Source of the DNA: an uncultured SAR86 cluster bacterium
GTDB lineage: Bacteria > Pseudomonadota > Gammaproteobacteria > Magnimaribacterales > AG-339-G14
Assembly (NCBI GenBank): GCA_902635045.1
Contig: CACPMT010000005.1
Span: 1-64,000, forward strand
Direction of reading: 5' to 3'
DNA length: 64,000 nt
This document shows, piece by piece, positions 9,593 through 18,803 of this stretch. The position numbers and the translations under genes were made by a program. Positions within the stretch are counted from its first letter, which is position 1. Each line of letters begins with the position of its first letter. The notes beneath the pieces are model-generated. The model was not told where the DNA came from. It did no database searches and saw only the letters and a list, made by a program, of their open reading frames with translations.

Positions 9593-10492
9593 ATGAGTGG
9601 AGACGAGGGGCAAATTCTTGATGCCTTTATAGATACTATCTGGATAGAAAAAGGTTTAAGTCAAAATACTCTTAACTCATACAAAAGCGATACTGAAAAA
9701 TATTTTTTATGGTTATCTAAAAATTCCTTAAATTATAAAAAAGTTTCAAGAACTGAAATTCTTGAATATCTCTCCTATCTATTTAGTCAAAAATTAGGAA
9801 GCAAGTCGGTCGCAAGAAAACTATCTTCGTTGAGAGTTTTTTATAAATACTTAGTTGTAAAAAATATTCTTTCTATAGATCCTTGTGAAAAAGTTGAGAC
9901 ACCAAAAATAATAAAATCCATTCCCAAAACTCTTAATGAAAAAGAAATTGAAAAGCTTTTAGAATGTCCTGATATTAATTCACCATTGGGTCTTCGGGAT
10001 AAGGCTATGATAGAAACCTTGTATTCCTGTGGACTTAGAGTATCTGAGTTAATTGACCTAGAGTTGATACATGTAAATGCTCGCCAAGGAGTAATGAGAG
10101 TCTTGGGCAAGGGTCAAAAAGAAAGGTTAGTCCCTATGGGAGAGAAGTTAATAAATATAATGGATGCTTATTTAAACGATAGCAGACCCAAATTATTAAA
10201 CAGAAATATTTCTGATTATTTTTTTATATCTTCGCGTGGTTCAAAAATGACGAGACAAAGCTTTTGGCATAGAATAAAATTTTATTCCGATAAAGCAGGT
10301 CTAAATAAAAAAAATATTTCACCTCATGTTTTAAGGCATGCTTTTGCTACACACTTGCTAAATAATGGCGCAGACTTAAGAGTGGTTCAGCTTTTATTAG
10401 GACATAGTGACTTGAATACAACACAGATTTATACAGAAGTTGCCAAATATAGACTGAAGCAACTTCATAACGAACATCATCCCAGGGGATAA
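9593..10492 (+). CDS. xerD: Site-specific tyrosine recombinase XerD
   Basis: 299 residues, the standard XerC/D length. An N-terminal SAM-like core-binding domain (about 1-105) precedes the catalytic domain. The active-site set is complete: Arg149 in SCGLRVSEL, Lys173 in LGKGQKER, His245 and Arg248 in SPHVLRHAF, His271 in LLGHSDL, and nucleophile Tyr280 in TTQIYTEV. XerD with XerC resolves chromosome dimers at dif under FtsK. Position directly before dsbC is the same order as in E. coli (xerD-dsbC), which supports XerD over XerC. Confidence 0.92.
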   Translation: MSGDEGQILDAFIDTIWIEKGLSQNTLNSYKSDTEKYFLWLSKNSLNYKKVSRTEILEYLSYLFSQKLGSKSVARKLSSLRVFYKYLVVKNILSIDPCEKVETPKIIKSIPKTLNEKEIEKLLECPDINSPLGLRDKAMIETLYSCGLRVSELIDLELIHVNARQGVMRVLGKGQKERLVPMGEKLINIMDAYLNDSRPKLLNRNISDYFFISSRGSKMTRQSFWHRIKFYSDKAGLNKKNISPHVLRHAFATHLLNNGADLRVVQLLLGHSDLNTTQIYTEVAKYRLKQLHNEHHPRG

Positions 10493-11206
10493 ATGAAAAA
10501 AATTATTTTTATATTTCTTTTTATAGTTTCTTGTTCTCAGATAGAAAAAGATCCTGCCCAACTTATCGAAGAACAACTATCTAAAATAATTCCTATAGAA
10601 TTGAATATTGAGTCAATAAAGGAATCGCAACTCCCTAATTTTTATGAAGTTAAACTATCTGATGGCTCCTTTTTTTATGTTGAGAAAGGAGGGCAATACT
10701 TAGTCTTAGGAGATATTTTTGAAATATCTAACGAAGAATTAGTTAATTTATCAAGAGAAAAAAATTATTCTAAAGCCAAAAAAATGCTTCAGAAAATAGA
10801 CGAAACTTCCTTAATTAAATTTTCTCCCAAAGAGATAAAGTATAAAATTTACGTATTTACAGATGTGGATTGTGGATTTTGTAGAAAATTTCATAATCAA
10901 ATAGCTTCTTATTTAGATGAAGGAATTCAAGTAAATTACTTAGCGTTCCCCAGATCTGGCACCGAAAGCGAAACCTATAAAAAAATGTCTATTGCTTGGT
11001 GTTCTGCTAATAAACAAGAAGTATTAACAGGATTAAAAGAAGATAAGAGTTTTGAACAAATTGATTGTGAGGACAATCCAATAAAAACTCATTTTGAATT
11101 AGCCAAAAGCATAGAAATACAAGGAACACCGACTATAATCTCTCAATCAGGTTTTACTATCCCAGGATATATCGAAGCTAAAGAATTAATTAAGTACTTA
11201 AAATAA
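10493..11206 (+). CDS. dsbC: DsbC-type thiol:disulfide interchange protein, predicted lipoprotein
   Basis: A 237-residue exported disulfide isomerase. An N-terminal dimerisation domain (about 20-90) leads into a thioredoxin fold with the active site C127-G-F-C130 and the cis-proline pair T212-P213. Cys170 and Cys192 match the spacing of the structural disulfide in E. coli DsbC (active-site Cys to Cys 40 apart, then 22), which is strong support. The N-terminus is a short hydrophobic stretch ending FIVSC, a lipobox with Cys14, so the protein is probably lipid-anchored rather than soluble. It follows xerD with no gap and overlaps the next start by one base. Confidence 0.88.
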   Translation: MKKIIFIFLFIVSCSQIEKDPAQLIEEQLSKIIPIELNIESIKESQLPNFYEVKLSDGSFFYVEKGGQYLVLGDIFEISNEELVNLSREKNYSKAKKMLQKIDETSLIKFSPKEIKYKIYVFTDVDCGFCRKFHNQIASYLDEGIQVNYLAFPRSGTESETYKKMSIAWCSANKQEVLTGLKEDKSFEQIDCEDNPIKTHFELAKSIEIQGTPTIISQSGFTIPGYIEAKELIKYLK

Positions 11207-12384
11207 TGGACGAATTAGACAAAAATTTTTCTGCAATCAACAGATTGCCTCCATATATTTTTGAACAAATTAATTCACTTAAGATGGAAGCCAGAAGAAA
11301 AGGGGAAGATGTTATAGATTTCAGCATGGGAAATCCAGATGGCGAGACTCCAAAAAGCATTGTCGATAAACTTACTGAGACTGTACAGAGACCTGATACT
11401 CATAGATATTCTCAATCTATCGGTATACCAAGATTGAGAAAAGCTATTACTGATTGGTACGAACGAAAATTTGGAGTCATCTTAAATCCTGAAACTGAAG
11501 CTATTGTCACAATAGGCTCAAAAGAAGGGTTAGGCCATCTTGCTATGGCTACTGTGGATAAAGGAGATACTATTCTCGTCCCAAATCCAGCTTATCCAAT
11601 TCATCCTTTTGGATTTGTAATTTCAGGTGCCGATATCAGACATGTTCCTATTGGGCCAGAGATAGATTTTTTTGAAAGTCTTCAAGAAGCCATAAAATCT
11701 TCATTTCCTAAACCAAAAATGTTACTGATAAATTTTCCAAGCAATCCAACCACTCAATGTGTTGATAAAGCTTTTTTTGAGAAAATAATAGAAATAGCTA
11801 AAGAAAATTCTATTTGGGTAGTTCATGATTTAGCTTACGCAGATTTATGTTTCGATGGATACAAAGCGCCTTCAATACTAGAAGTCAATGGAGCAAAAGA
11901 CATTGCAGTAGAATTTTTCACACTTTCAAAAAGTTACAATATGCCTGGTTGGAGAATTGGTTTTTGTTCCGGAAATGCTGAACTAATAGGCGCGTTAGCT
12001 AGACTAAAATCTTACTTTGATTATGGGCACTTTACTCCAGTCCAAGTTGCTGGAATAGAAGCTTTGAATAATGGCGATGAGTATGTGGAAGAAATTTGTA
12101 ATATGTATAAATCTAGAAGAGATACTTTATGCGATGGATTAAATTCTATGGGCTGGGAAGTAGAAAAACCAAAAGCAACAATGTTTGTTTGGGCAAAGAT
12201 TCCTGAAAGATTCAACATGAAGTCGTTAGAATTTTCTAAGATTCTACTTGAAGAAGCTAATGTAGCTGTTTCTCCTGGCATTGGTTTTGGAGAATATGGA
12301 GACGATTTTATTAGATTTTCTCTAATTGAGAATGATCAAAGAACCAAGCAAGCTTTAAAAAATATCAAAAAACTTTTTAAGTAA
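11206..12384 (+). CDS. alaC: Alanine-type aminotransferase (AlaC family)
   Basis: 392-residue class I fold PLP aminotransferase. The opening NRLPPYIFEQINSLK, the DFSMGNPDGETP segment and the PLP-lysine motif TLSKSYNMPGWRIGF identify the AlaC/YfdZ group, which makes alanine from pyruvate and glutamate. It directly precedes hom and thrC, an arrangement found in many gammaproteobacteria. The start overlaps the dsbC stop by a base (TAATG). An alternative aspartate or methionine aminotransferase activity cannot be ruled out by eye. Confidence 0.85.
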   Translation: MDELDKNFSAINRLPPYIFEQINSLKMEARRKGEDVIDFSMGNPDGETPKSIVDKLTETVQRPDTHRYSQSIGIPRLRKAITDWYERKFGVILNPETEAIVTIGSKEGLGHLAMATVDKGDTILVPNPAYPIHPFGFVISGADIRHVPIGPEIDFFESLQEAIKSSFPKPKMLLINFPSNPTTQCVDKAFFEKIIEIAKENSIWVVHDLAYADLCFDGYKAPSILEVNGAKDIAVEFFTLSKSYNMPGWRIGFCSGNAELIGALARLKSYFDYGHFTPVQVAGIEALNNGDEYVEEICNMYKSRRDTLCDGLNSMGWEVEKPKATMFVWAKIPERFNMKSLEFSKILLEEANVAVSPGIGFGEYGDDFIRFSLIENDQRTKQALKNIKKLFK

Positions 12385-12387
12385 AGC

Positions 12388-13656
12388 ATGAAAAAATTAA
12401 GAATAGGGCTTTGCGGGACTGGAAACGTCGGCTTTGCATTTGCAAAAACTATAATAAATTCAAAATCATTAATAAATCATAATTATGGTCTTGATCTTTC
12501 CATATCATTAATTGGAGCAAGAAAAGGAAAGGTGCCTGGTCTAGAAAATATTAAAGTTATAAAAGATATTCATGAAGTTCCCTTATCCGATGAAGTTGAT
12601 GTATTAGTGGAATTAATAGGTGGAGTCAAAGAATCCCTTAAGCTAGCAAAAACAGCATTGAATAATAAAAAACATTTTGTTACTGCAAACAAAGCGCTTA
12701 TTGCAACTTACTCAAAAGAACTATTTGAAATTGCAAAGCAAAATCAAGTTCATCTAGGCTTTGAGGCTTCTGTTGCAGGAGGAATTCCTATTATCAGGGT
12801 TATTAGAGATGGATTAATGAGTAATAAAATTAACTCTTTCGCAGGGATTTTGAATGGTACATCTAATTTTATCTTTTCTAAAATGGCTGATGAAGGTTTG
12901 TCTTTTGAAACAGCTCTCTCCTTGGCACAAAAAGAAGGTTTTGCAGAACCAGATCCAACTTTTGACATATCAGGACAAGATGCGGCTCAGAAAACATGCA
13001 TTTTAGCAACACTTTCGTTTTTCAAACATGCAGTCATAGAAAATGTGCATTATGAAGGAATTGATAATATTTCAGCTCAAGATATTGATTACGGGAAACA
13101 ATTAGAATTAGTTCTTAAGCCCCTATCAGTAGGAATGTCAAAGGATAATAAATTTACTTTGGGCAGCTTTCCAGCTTTTGTAAAAGAAAAATCATTATTG
13201 GCTTCGATTCACAATGAAAGTAATGCTGTATTAATGAATGCAGAAAGCTTAGGAGGAACAATGTACGCAGGGCCGGGAGCAGGAGCGAAACCTACTTCTA
13301 ATTCTGTATTGACAGATATAATTGATATAGCAAGGGGGAAAATTTTTAACTATCAAGAATTTGTAAAAACTTCTCTTGATACAAGTTTTGAAGATTTTTC
13401 ATGTGATCGTTATCTAAGATTAGAAGTAAGTGATGAAGCCGGAGTAATTGCTAAAATTTCTACTGTTTTGGCAGAGAACGGTCTATCCATAGATAACCTA
13501 ATTCAGAAAGAATTAGACAGGAATGATGATTCAATTCCTCTGGTAATTGTTATAAGTAATTCTGAAGAAAAAGTTATACAAAAGGCAATTTCTGATTTGC
13601 AAGAATTATCAGAAGTAAAAGATACGATTTCTCACTTAAGAATTTTAGATATATAA
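12388..13656 (+). CDS. hom: Homoserine dehydrogenase
   Basis: 422 residues, the size of the monofunctional enzyme. It has an N-terminal Rossmann domain (GLCGTGNVGFAFAK), the catalytic domain with FAGILNGTSNFIFSKM, and a C-terminal ACT domain from about residue 345 (SDEAGVIAKISTVLAENGL) for threonine feedback. It reduces aspartate semialdehyde to homoserine on the threonine/methionine path. thrC follows 1 base later, so the pair forms a threonine unit; thrB is not in the window. Confidence 0.95.
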   Translation: MKKLRIGLCGTGNVGFAFAKTIINSKSLINHNYGLDLSISLIGARKGKVPGLENIKVIKDIHEVPLSDEVDVLVELIGGVKESLKLAKTALNNKKHFVTANKALIATYSKELFEIAKQNQVHLGFEASVAGGIPIIRVIRDGLMSNKINSFAGILNGTSNFIFSKMADEGLSFETALSLAQKEGFAEPDPTFDISGQDAAQKTCILATLSFFKHAVIENVHYEGIDNISAQDIDYGKQLELVLKPLSVGMSKDNKFTLGSFPAFVKEKSLLASIHNESNAVLMNAESLGGTMYAGPGAGAKPTSNSVLTDIIDIARGKIFNYQEFVKTSLDTSFEDFSCDRYLRLEVSDEAGVIAKISTVLAENGLSIDNLIQKELDRNDDSIPLVIVISNSEEKVIQKAISDLQELSEVKDTISHLRILDI

Positions 13657-13657
13657 A

Positions 13658-15046
13658 ATGAAATACTTTAGCACTAGAGGAAATCCAAAAAAAATAGACT
13701 TTATCGAGGTTCTAACATCGGGAACCGCAAAAGATGGCGGTTTATATATGCCTGAAAGTTTTCCTAAGTTTTCAGAAGATGAAATAAACTCATTTCAGAA
13801 TTCAAGTTATGAAGATTTAGCTACAAATCTACTTTTTCCATATATTGAGGGATTTCTTTCTAAGAACGATTTTGAGAATTTAATTAAAGATGCATACAGT
13901 TCATTCACTATTCCTGAGATAGTGAGGTTGTGTGAAACAAGAAATCTTGGATTTATCCTAGAGTTATTTCATGGACCAACATTTGCTTTTAAAGATGTTG
14001 CGATGCAGCTTTTAGCTGCAATGTTGGATAAAGCTGCAGAAAAAACAGATAAAAAGATTGTTGTATTAGGAGCTACTTCAGGCGATACAGGCTCTGCAGC
14101 AATAGAGGCTTGTAAAAATTTTAAAGACATAAATATTGTTATTTTATTTCCAGATCAAAAAATTTCTGCTGTTCAACAAAAGCAGATGACAACCTCTAAT
14201 GCAGACAATGTATTTCCTTTGTCAATAAAGGGTAATTTTGATGATTGTCAAAATCACGTAAAAAAAATATTTCAAGAAAATAATAATGAAAGTGTTAGAT
14301 TCGTTTCGATAAATTCAATAAATTGGACAAGAATCATGGCTCAAAGTGTTTATTTTTTTTACACTAAGTTGAAAATCAAAAAAGATTTTATAGCGTCAAT
14401 TCCTTCAGGAAATTTTGGTCATGCTTATGCAGGATGGACGGCCAAAAATATGGGTTTATCCTTTAAAGGAATTAATGTTGCTACTAATAAGAACGATGTG
14501 CTGCACAGATTATTTCTTGAAGATTTATATCAACAAAAAGAAGCTTCATCGTCTTTAGCTCCTTCGATGGATATTTCCGTTGCAAGCAATTTTGAGAGAC
14601 TGTTATTTGAAGTTTTTAAAAAAGATGGCTTGCTTTTGAAAAATTTGTTCTCCTCATTTCCTTCTAAATCAATCAATCTAAGCAATTTGCCAGATGACGG
14701 GTGGAATAAGATAAAGGCTTTTTTTCAAAGCTCTTCTTGCAGTGATGCTGACATAATTGAGACTATCGTAAATAAATATAACTATGAAAATATTCTTTTA
14801 GATCCTCATACAGCCACAGCTATAAAAGGCAATAAAGACTTAAATTATGATTTATCTGAGGTAGTTACATTTGCAACAGCTCATCCTGCTAAGTTTCCAG
14901 ACGCTATTAATGCTAAATTAGATGTCCTAGAAGAAAATACACCTTTAAAACTTAAAGAAATAATGACTAAAGATGAATCTTATTCTGTAATTGAAAATAA
15001 ATATGAGGATGTAGTGAACTTCATAAATTCTGAGGTGCTGAACTAG
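13658..15046 (+). CDS. thrC: Threonine synthase
   Basis: 462-residue PLP enzyme converting O-phosphohomoserine to threonine. It starts MKYFSTRGNPKKIDFIEV, carries the PLP-lysine motif HGPTFAFKDVAMQLL near residue 108, and the phosphate-binding GATSGDTGSAAIEAC. The length and the TSTRGN-like opening fit the long proteobacterial ThrC type. It lies 1 base after hom and 1 base before prfB, so it is likely co-transcribed with hom. Confidence 0.95.
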   Translation: MKYFSTRGNPKKIDFIEVLTSGTAKDGGLYMPESFPKFSEDEINSFQNSSYEDLATNLLFPYIEGFLSKNDFENLIKDAYSSFTIPEIVRLCETRNLGFILELFHGPTFAFKDVAMQLLAAMLDKAAEKTDKKIVVLGATSGDTGSAAIEACKNFKDINIVILFPDQKISAVQQKQMTTSNADNVFPLSIKGNFDDCQNHVKKIFQENNNESVRFVSINSINWTRIMAQSVYFFYTKLKIKKDFIASIPSGNFGHAYAGWTAKNMGLSFKGINVATNKNDVLHRLFLEDLYQQKEASSSLAPSMDISVASNFERLLFEVFKKDGLLLKNLFSSFPSKSINLSNLPDDGWNKIKAFFQSSSCSDADIIETIVNKYNYENILLDPHTATAIKGNKDLNYDLSEVVTFATAHPAKFPDAINAKLDVLEENTPLKLKEIMTKDESYSVIENKYEDVVNFINSEVLN

Positions 15047-15047
15047 A

Positions 15048-16140
15048 ATGAGCGAACAATCCATAGGTGAGAGAATCAAGTCAGCGTCAAAGTCTCTAAA
15101 AGAGTTTAGGGGGTATCTTTGACTTTGATGACAAGAGAAAACGCTTAGAGGAAATTAATACCACACTCCAAGACCCAGAAACTTGGTCTAACCAAGAAAA
15201 AAGCCAAAAATTAGGCAAAGAAAAATCTTCTTTAGAGAAATTAGTTACTCTTATTGAACATTTAAGTTCATCTATAAATGATTTAAATGAGTTATTTGAA
15301 TTAGTTGGAAATAATGAAGTTGAGCTTAGTCAACTTGAAAAAGATCTTTTATCTATAGAAGAAAAGATTGGCGATTTAGAATTTCGTAGAATGTTTTCCG
15401 GGAAAATGGATCAAGCAAGTTCATATCTTGATATTCAGTCTGGTTCCGGAGGAACGGAAGCTCAGGACTGGGCAGAAATGCTATTGCGTATGTATTTAAG
15501 ATGGGGAGAAAACAAAGGTTTTAAAACAGAGCTTGTTGAGGTGTCTCCTGGAGAAGTAGCTGGCATAAAAAGCGCTACCATTAAATTTGATGGTGACTTT
15601 GCTTACGGATGGTTGAGAACTGAATCTGGCGTTCATAGGCTGGTGAGAAAGTCTCCATTTGATTCAGGAAGCCGAAGACACACCTCTTTTGCTTCTGTTT
15701 TTGTTTCTCCAGAAGTTGATGATGAAATTCAAATAGATCTAAATCCCACAGATATTAGAATAGATACTTACAGAGCCAGTGGTGCGGGGGGCCAACACGT
15801 AAATAAAACTGATTCTGCAGTAAGACTTACACATATGCCATCTGGAATAGTAGTCCAATGCCAAACACAAAGATCGCAACACAAGAACAAAGATAGTGCT
15901 ATGAAACAGTTACGTGCAAAGCTCTTTGAGATAGAATTAAAAAAACAACAACAAGAAATGGATAATTTAGAAGCGACGAAATCTGATATAGGATGGGGAA
16001 GCCAAATAAGATCATATGTTTTAGATTCAGCTAGAATCAAAGACCTTCGCACAGGAGTAGAGACGGGAAACTGTAATGATGTTTTAGATGGCAATTTAGA
16101 TTTATTTATAGAGGCTAGTTTAAAACAGGGAATAGACTAA
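15048..16140 (+). CDS. prfB: Peptide chain release factor 2, made by programmed +1 frameshift
   Basis: RF2 terminates at UGA and UAA codons. Translation starts at ATG 15048, runs 24 codons to CTT (15117-15119), meets an in-frame TGA (15120-15122) and must shift +1 to continue at GAC 15121. The joined product is about 363 residues, close to 365 in E. coli. The RF2 codon-reading motif SPF appears in [14 protein letters not shown] and the catalytic GGQ in [14 protein letters not shown]. Without the shift, only a 24-residue peptide is made; this is autoregulation by RF2 level. lysS overlaps the stop (TAATG), the prfB-lysS order of E. coli. A start only at 15391 would lose the first domain and is wrong. 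Confidence 0.97.
15108..15123 (+). promoter_or_regulatory. RF2 programmed frameshift site
   Basis: The sequence AGGGGGTATCTTTGAC contains the internal Shine-Dalgarno-like AGGGGG, a 3-base spacer TAT, the slippery CTT and the TGA stop followed by C. It is identical to the E. coli prfB site, including spacing and the poor-context C after the stop. Confidence 0.97.
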
Positions 16141-17594
16141 TGACTCAAAACAAGGAAGAAAATCATTTAATTGAGGAAAGACGAAAAAAATTAGCCGAAC
16201 TGAGGATTCTGAACAATGCTTATCCTAACGATTTTAAAAGAAAAAATTTAGCTGGAGAGATCAAAAAAGATCTGGATCAATTTTCCAAAGAGGAACTTGA
16301 AAAGAAAAAGAAAAAAGTTTCTGTAGCTGGAAGAATCATGCTTAGAAGGATGATGGGAAAGGCTAGCTTTACTACCATCCAAGACTTTTCAGGAAGAATT
16401 CAGTTGTATGTCAGAGCTGATGAAGTTTCAAATTATGATGAATTTAAAAACTATGATTTAGGAGATATTGTTGGAATTGAAGGAATAATTTTTAAAACAA
16501 ATACTGGGGAATTATCCATTCATGTAAAAAAAATAAGACTTTTAACCAAGTCTCTAAGACCTCTTCCGGAGAAGCACTTAGGCTTAACTGACACTGAACT
16601 ACGTTATCGTAAAAGGTACTTGGATTTGTTAACAAATCCAGAAAGCTTGGAAGTTTTTAAAGTTAGGGCAGAGATTGTTAATAACATGAGGTCTTTTTTA
16701 TTGAATGAAAATTTTGTAGAAGTTGAAACACCAATGATGCACCCCATTCCTGGAGGCGCAACCGCTAGACCATTTGTAACTCATCATAATTCTTTAAATA
16801 TGGATTTATTTTTAAGAGTAGCTCCAGAATTATACTTAAAGAGGTTGGTAGTGGGAGGTTTTGAAAAAGTGTTTGAAATAAATAGGAATTTCAGAAACGA
16901 AGGATTATCCACAAGACACAATCCAGAATTCACAATGTTAGAGTTTTACACTGCTTTTGTTGATAGCAATTTCCAAATGGATTTTGTTGAAAAAATGTTT
17001 AAAGCAATTGTAAAAACTTTATCTTCAAAATATAGAATTTTTAAAAAACCCTTTCTTAAACTTAGTATGGATGAAGCCATTCTTAAGAACACTCCTTTAA
17101 AGAAAAAGGATCTTCAAGACCCAGTGCAGCTTAGAGAATTCTGCAGTCAACAAAAAATAAAAGTTGATGATCAAGCATCAATCTCAATAATTAAAAATGA
17201 AGTTTTTGAAGCATGTGTAGAAAATAAATTAATAAAACCAACTTTTATTACTGAGTACCCAATAGAGATTTCTCCTTTAGCGAAAGCATCAACTTCTAAT
17301 CCTGATATCGCTGAAAGATTTGAATTGTTTATTGGTGGTAAAGAGATAGCAAATGGTTTTTCAGAGCTTAACGATCCCGAAGATCAAGCAAAACGCTTCA
17401 AAGATCAAGTAGCAAAAAAAGATTCTGGTGATAAAGAGGCTATGCATTATGATGAGGATTATATTGAAGCTTTAGAACATGGATTGCCTCCTTGTGCTGG
17501 AGTAGGAGTAGGAATAGATCGGCTAACTATGTTAATTACAGGTACAGAATCTATTAGAGATGTTTTATTATTCCCCCAACTAAAAAATAAGTGA
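16140..17594 (+). CDS. lysS: Lysyl-tRNA synthetase, class II
   Basis: 484 residues. An N-terminal OB-fold anticodon-binding domain (about 60-150) precedes the class II catalytic core. Motif 1 is near VEVETPMMHPIPGGATARPF, motif 2 is RNFRNEGLSTRHNPEFTMLE and motif 3 is GVGVGIDRLTMLITG. It charges tRNA-Lys in the cytoplasm. The start overlaps the prfB stop by one base. The chance match to a DnaA box at 16905-16913 falls inside this coding region. Confidence 0.97.
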   Translation: MTQNKEENHLIEERRKKLAELRILNNAYPNDFKRKNLAGEIKKDLDQFSKEELEKKKKKVSVAGRIMLRRMMGKASFTTIQDFSGRIQLYVRADEVSNYDEFKNYDLGDIVGIEGIIFKTNTGELSIHVKKIRLLTKSLRPLPEKHLGLTDTELRYRKRYLDLLTNPESLEVFKVRAEIVNNMRSFLLNENFVEVETPMMHPIPGGATARPFVTHHNSLNMDLFLRVAPELYLKRLVVGGFEKVFEINRNFRNEGLSTRHNPEFTMLEFYTAFVDSNFQMDFVEKMFKAIVKTLSSKYRIFKKPFLKLSMDEAILKNTPLKKKDLQDPVQLREFCSQQKIKVDDQASISIIKNEVFEACVENKLIKPTFITEYPIEISPLAKASTSNPDIAERFELFIGGKEIANGFSELNDPEDQAKRFKDQVAKKDSGDKEAMHYDEDYIEALEHGLPPCAGVGVGIDRLTMLITGTESIRDVLLFPQLKNK

Positions 17595-17599
17595 TAAAT

Positions 17600-18802
17600 A
17601 TGAGTAAAGACTGGATAAAAATAAGAGCAAAAGTAAAAGATTTTATTGAAAATGAAATTTATCCAAAAGAGAATGAGCTATCAAAGGGAACTCAAGAATC
17701 TAGAGAGATGTTAGGTTCTTTGATGCAACTTGCCAAGGATGAAAAGATTTGGGCTTTGGGCCATCCTGAGGATATTGGTGGGGGTGGAATGCCATTTATG
17801 GAATACGTTTATGTGAACGAGGTTATTGGAAGATCTTCTTTTGCAATGGTGGCTTTGGGAACTCACTCCCTTCAAGATTCAATCATGCTTCGAGAATTTG
17901 CTTCTCCTCATTGGCGAGATCAATACTTAGAGCCTTTAGTTCAAGGAGAAATTTTTCCTAGTTTTGGGATGACAGAACCAGACGTAGCAAGTTCTGATCC
18001 AACACAGCTACAAACAACAGCTATCTTGGATAATGGTTCTTGGAAGATTAATGGAAGAAAATGGTTTACAACTGGAGCCTCTAGAGCTGCCTATACTACA
18101 GTTATGTGTCGCACAGAATTAGATGCGCCAAGTCATGGCGCTTTCAGCATGATTATAGTCCCCACTGATAATCCTGGTTATAAGATAATTAGAGAAACCC
18201 CCGTTTTAGGAATCAACGGAGGACATTACGAAGTTGAATATGACAACGTCGAAGTTCCTGAAGAAAACTTATTAGGACCTAGAGGACAGGGGTTTATTAT
18301 TGCTCAGAAGAGATTGGGGCCTGGAAGAATTTTTCACTGTATGCGTTGGCTAGGACAAGCTCAGAGAGCTTTTGATTTGCTTTGTGAAAGAATGCACGAA
18401 AGGGAAACTTTTGGTACGCCTTTAACGAAAAAACAACTCCTTCAAAAGTTTGTCTTTGATAGTGCTTGTGAAATTCAAGCTTCTAGACATTTAACTTTAG
18501 ATGCCGCAAAGAGAATTGATCAGGGCGATGATGCAAGAATTGAAATCGGTCTCATAAAAGTTCTTGGGGCTGAAATGTTGCATAATGTCATTGATAGAGC
18601 TATTCAAGTTCATGGAGCTAAAGGACTTACAGATGATACCCCTTTGAGTCTAATGTATCGTCATGCTCGCGAAGCAAGAATTTATGATGGCCCTGATGAG
18701 GTACATGTTCAATCTGTAGCTAGAAGAATTCTTAAAAATTATGAAAATAATGGCCCCGGTTGGGATTTCGGAGAGAGAGACGCTTCTTTAGTATCATCCT
18801 AA
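17600..18802 (+). CDS. Acyl-CoA dehydrogenase family protein
   Basis: 400 residues from the ATG at 17600; a GTG 9 bases earlier overlaps lysS and adds only three residues. The FAD-dependent acyl-CoA dehydrogenase fold is shown by FGMTEPDVASSDPTQ, the WKINGRKWFTTGAS loop, RIFHCMRWLGQAQRAFDL, and the C-terminal QVHGAKGLTDDTPLS with HAREARIYDGPDEVHVQSVA. This is the ACAD10/11-like subgroup, which in bacteria is typically followed by an APH-type kinase, as here. Substrate is probably a medium or long acyl-CoA or 4-hydroxyacyl-CoA; this is inferred from the family. Confidence 0.88.
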   Translation: MSKDWIKIRAKVKDFIENEIYPKENELSKGTQESREMLGSLMQLAKDEKIWALGHPEDIGGGGMPFMEYVYVNEVIGRSSFAMVALGTHSLQDSIMLREFASPHWRDQYLEPLVQGEIFPSFGMTEPDVASSDPTQLQTTAILDNGSWKINGRKWFTTGASRAAYTTVMCRTELDAPSHGAFSMIIVPTDNPGYKIIRETPVLGINGGHYEVEYDNVEVPEENLLGPRGQGFIIAQKRLGPGRIFHCMRWLGQAQRAFDLLCERMHERETFGTPLTKKQLLQKFVFDSACEIQASRHLTLDAAKRIDQGDDARIEIGLIKVLGAEMLHNVIDRAIQVHGAKGLTDDTPLSLMYRHAREARIYDGPDEVHVQSVARRILKNYENNGPGWDFGERDASLVSS

Positions 18803-18803
18803 A

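Noticed and set aside
15391-16140. Short prfB starting at an internal ATG
   Set aside because: It would lose the first domain; the frameshift site at 15108-15123 joins the full gene.
16905-16913. Perfect DnaA box
   Set aside because: Isolated and inside lysS coding sequence (codons for Gly-Leu-Ser-Thr); one chance match in 64 kb is expected.
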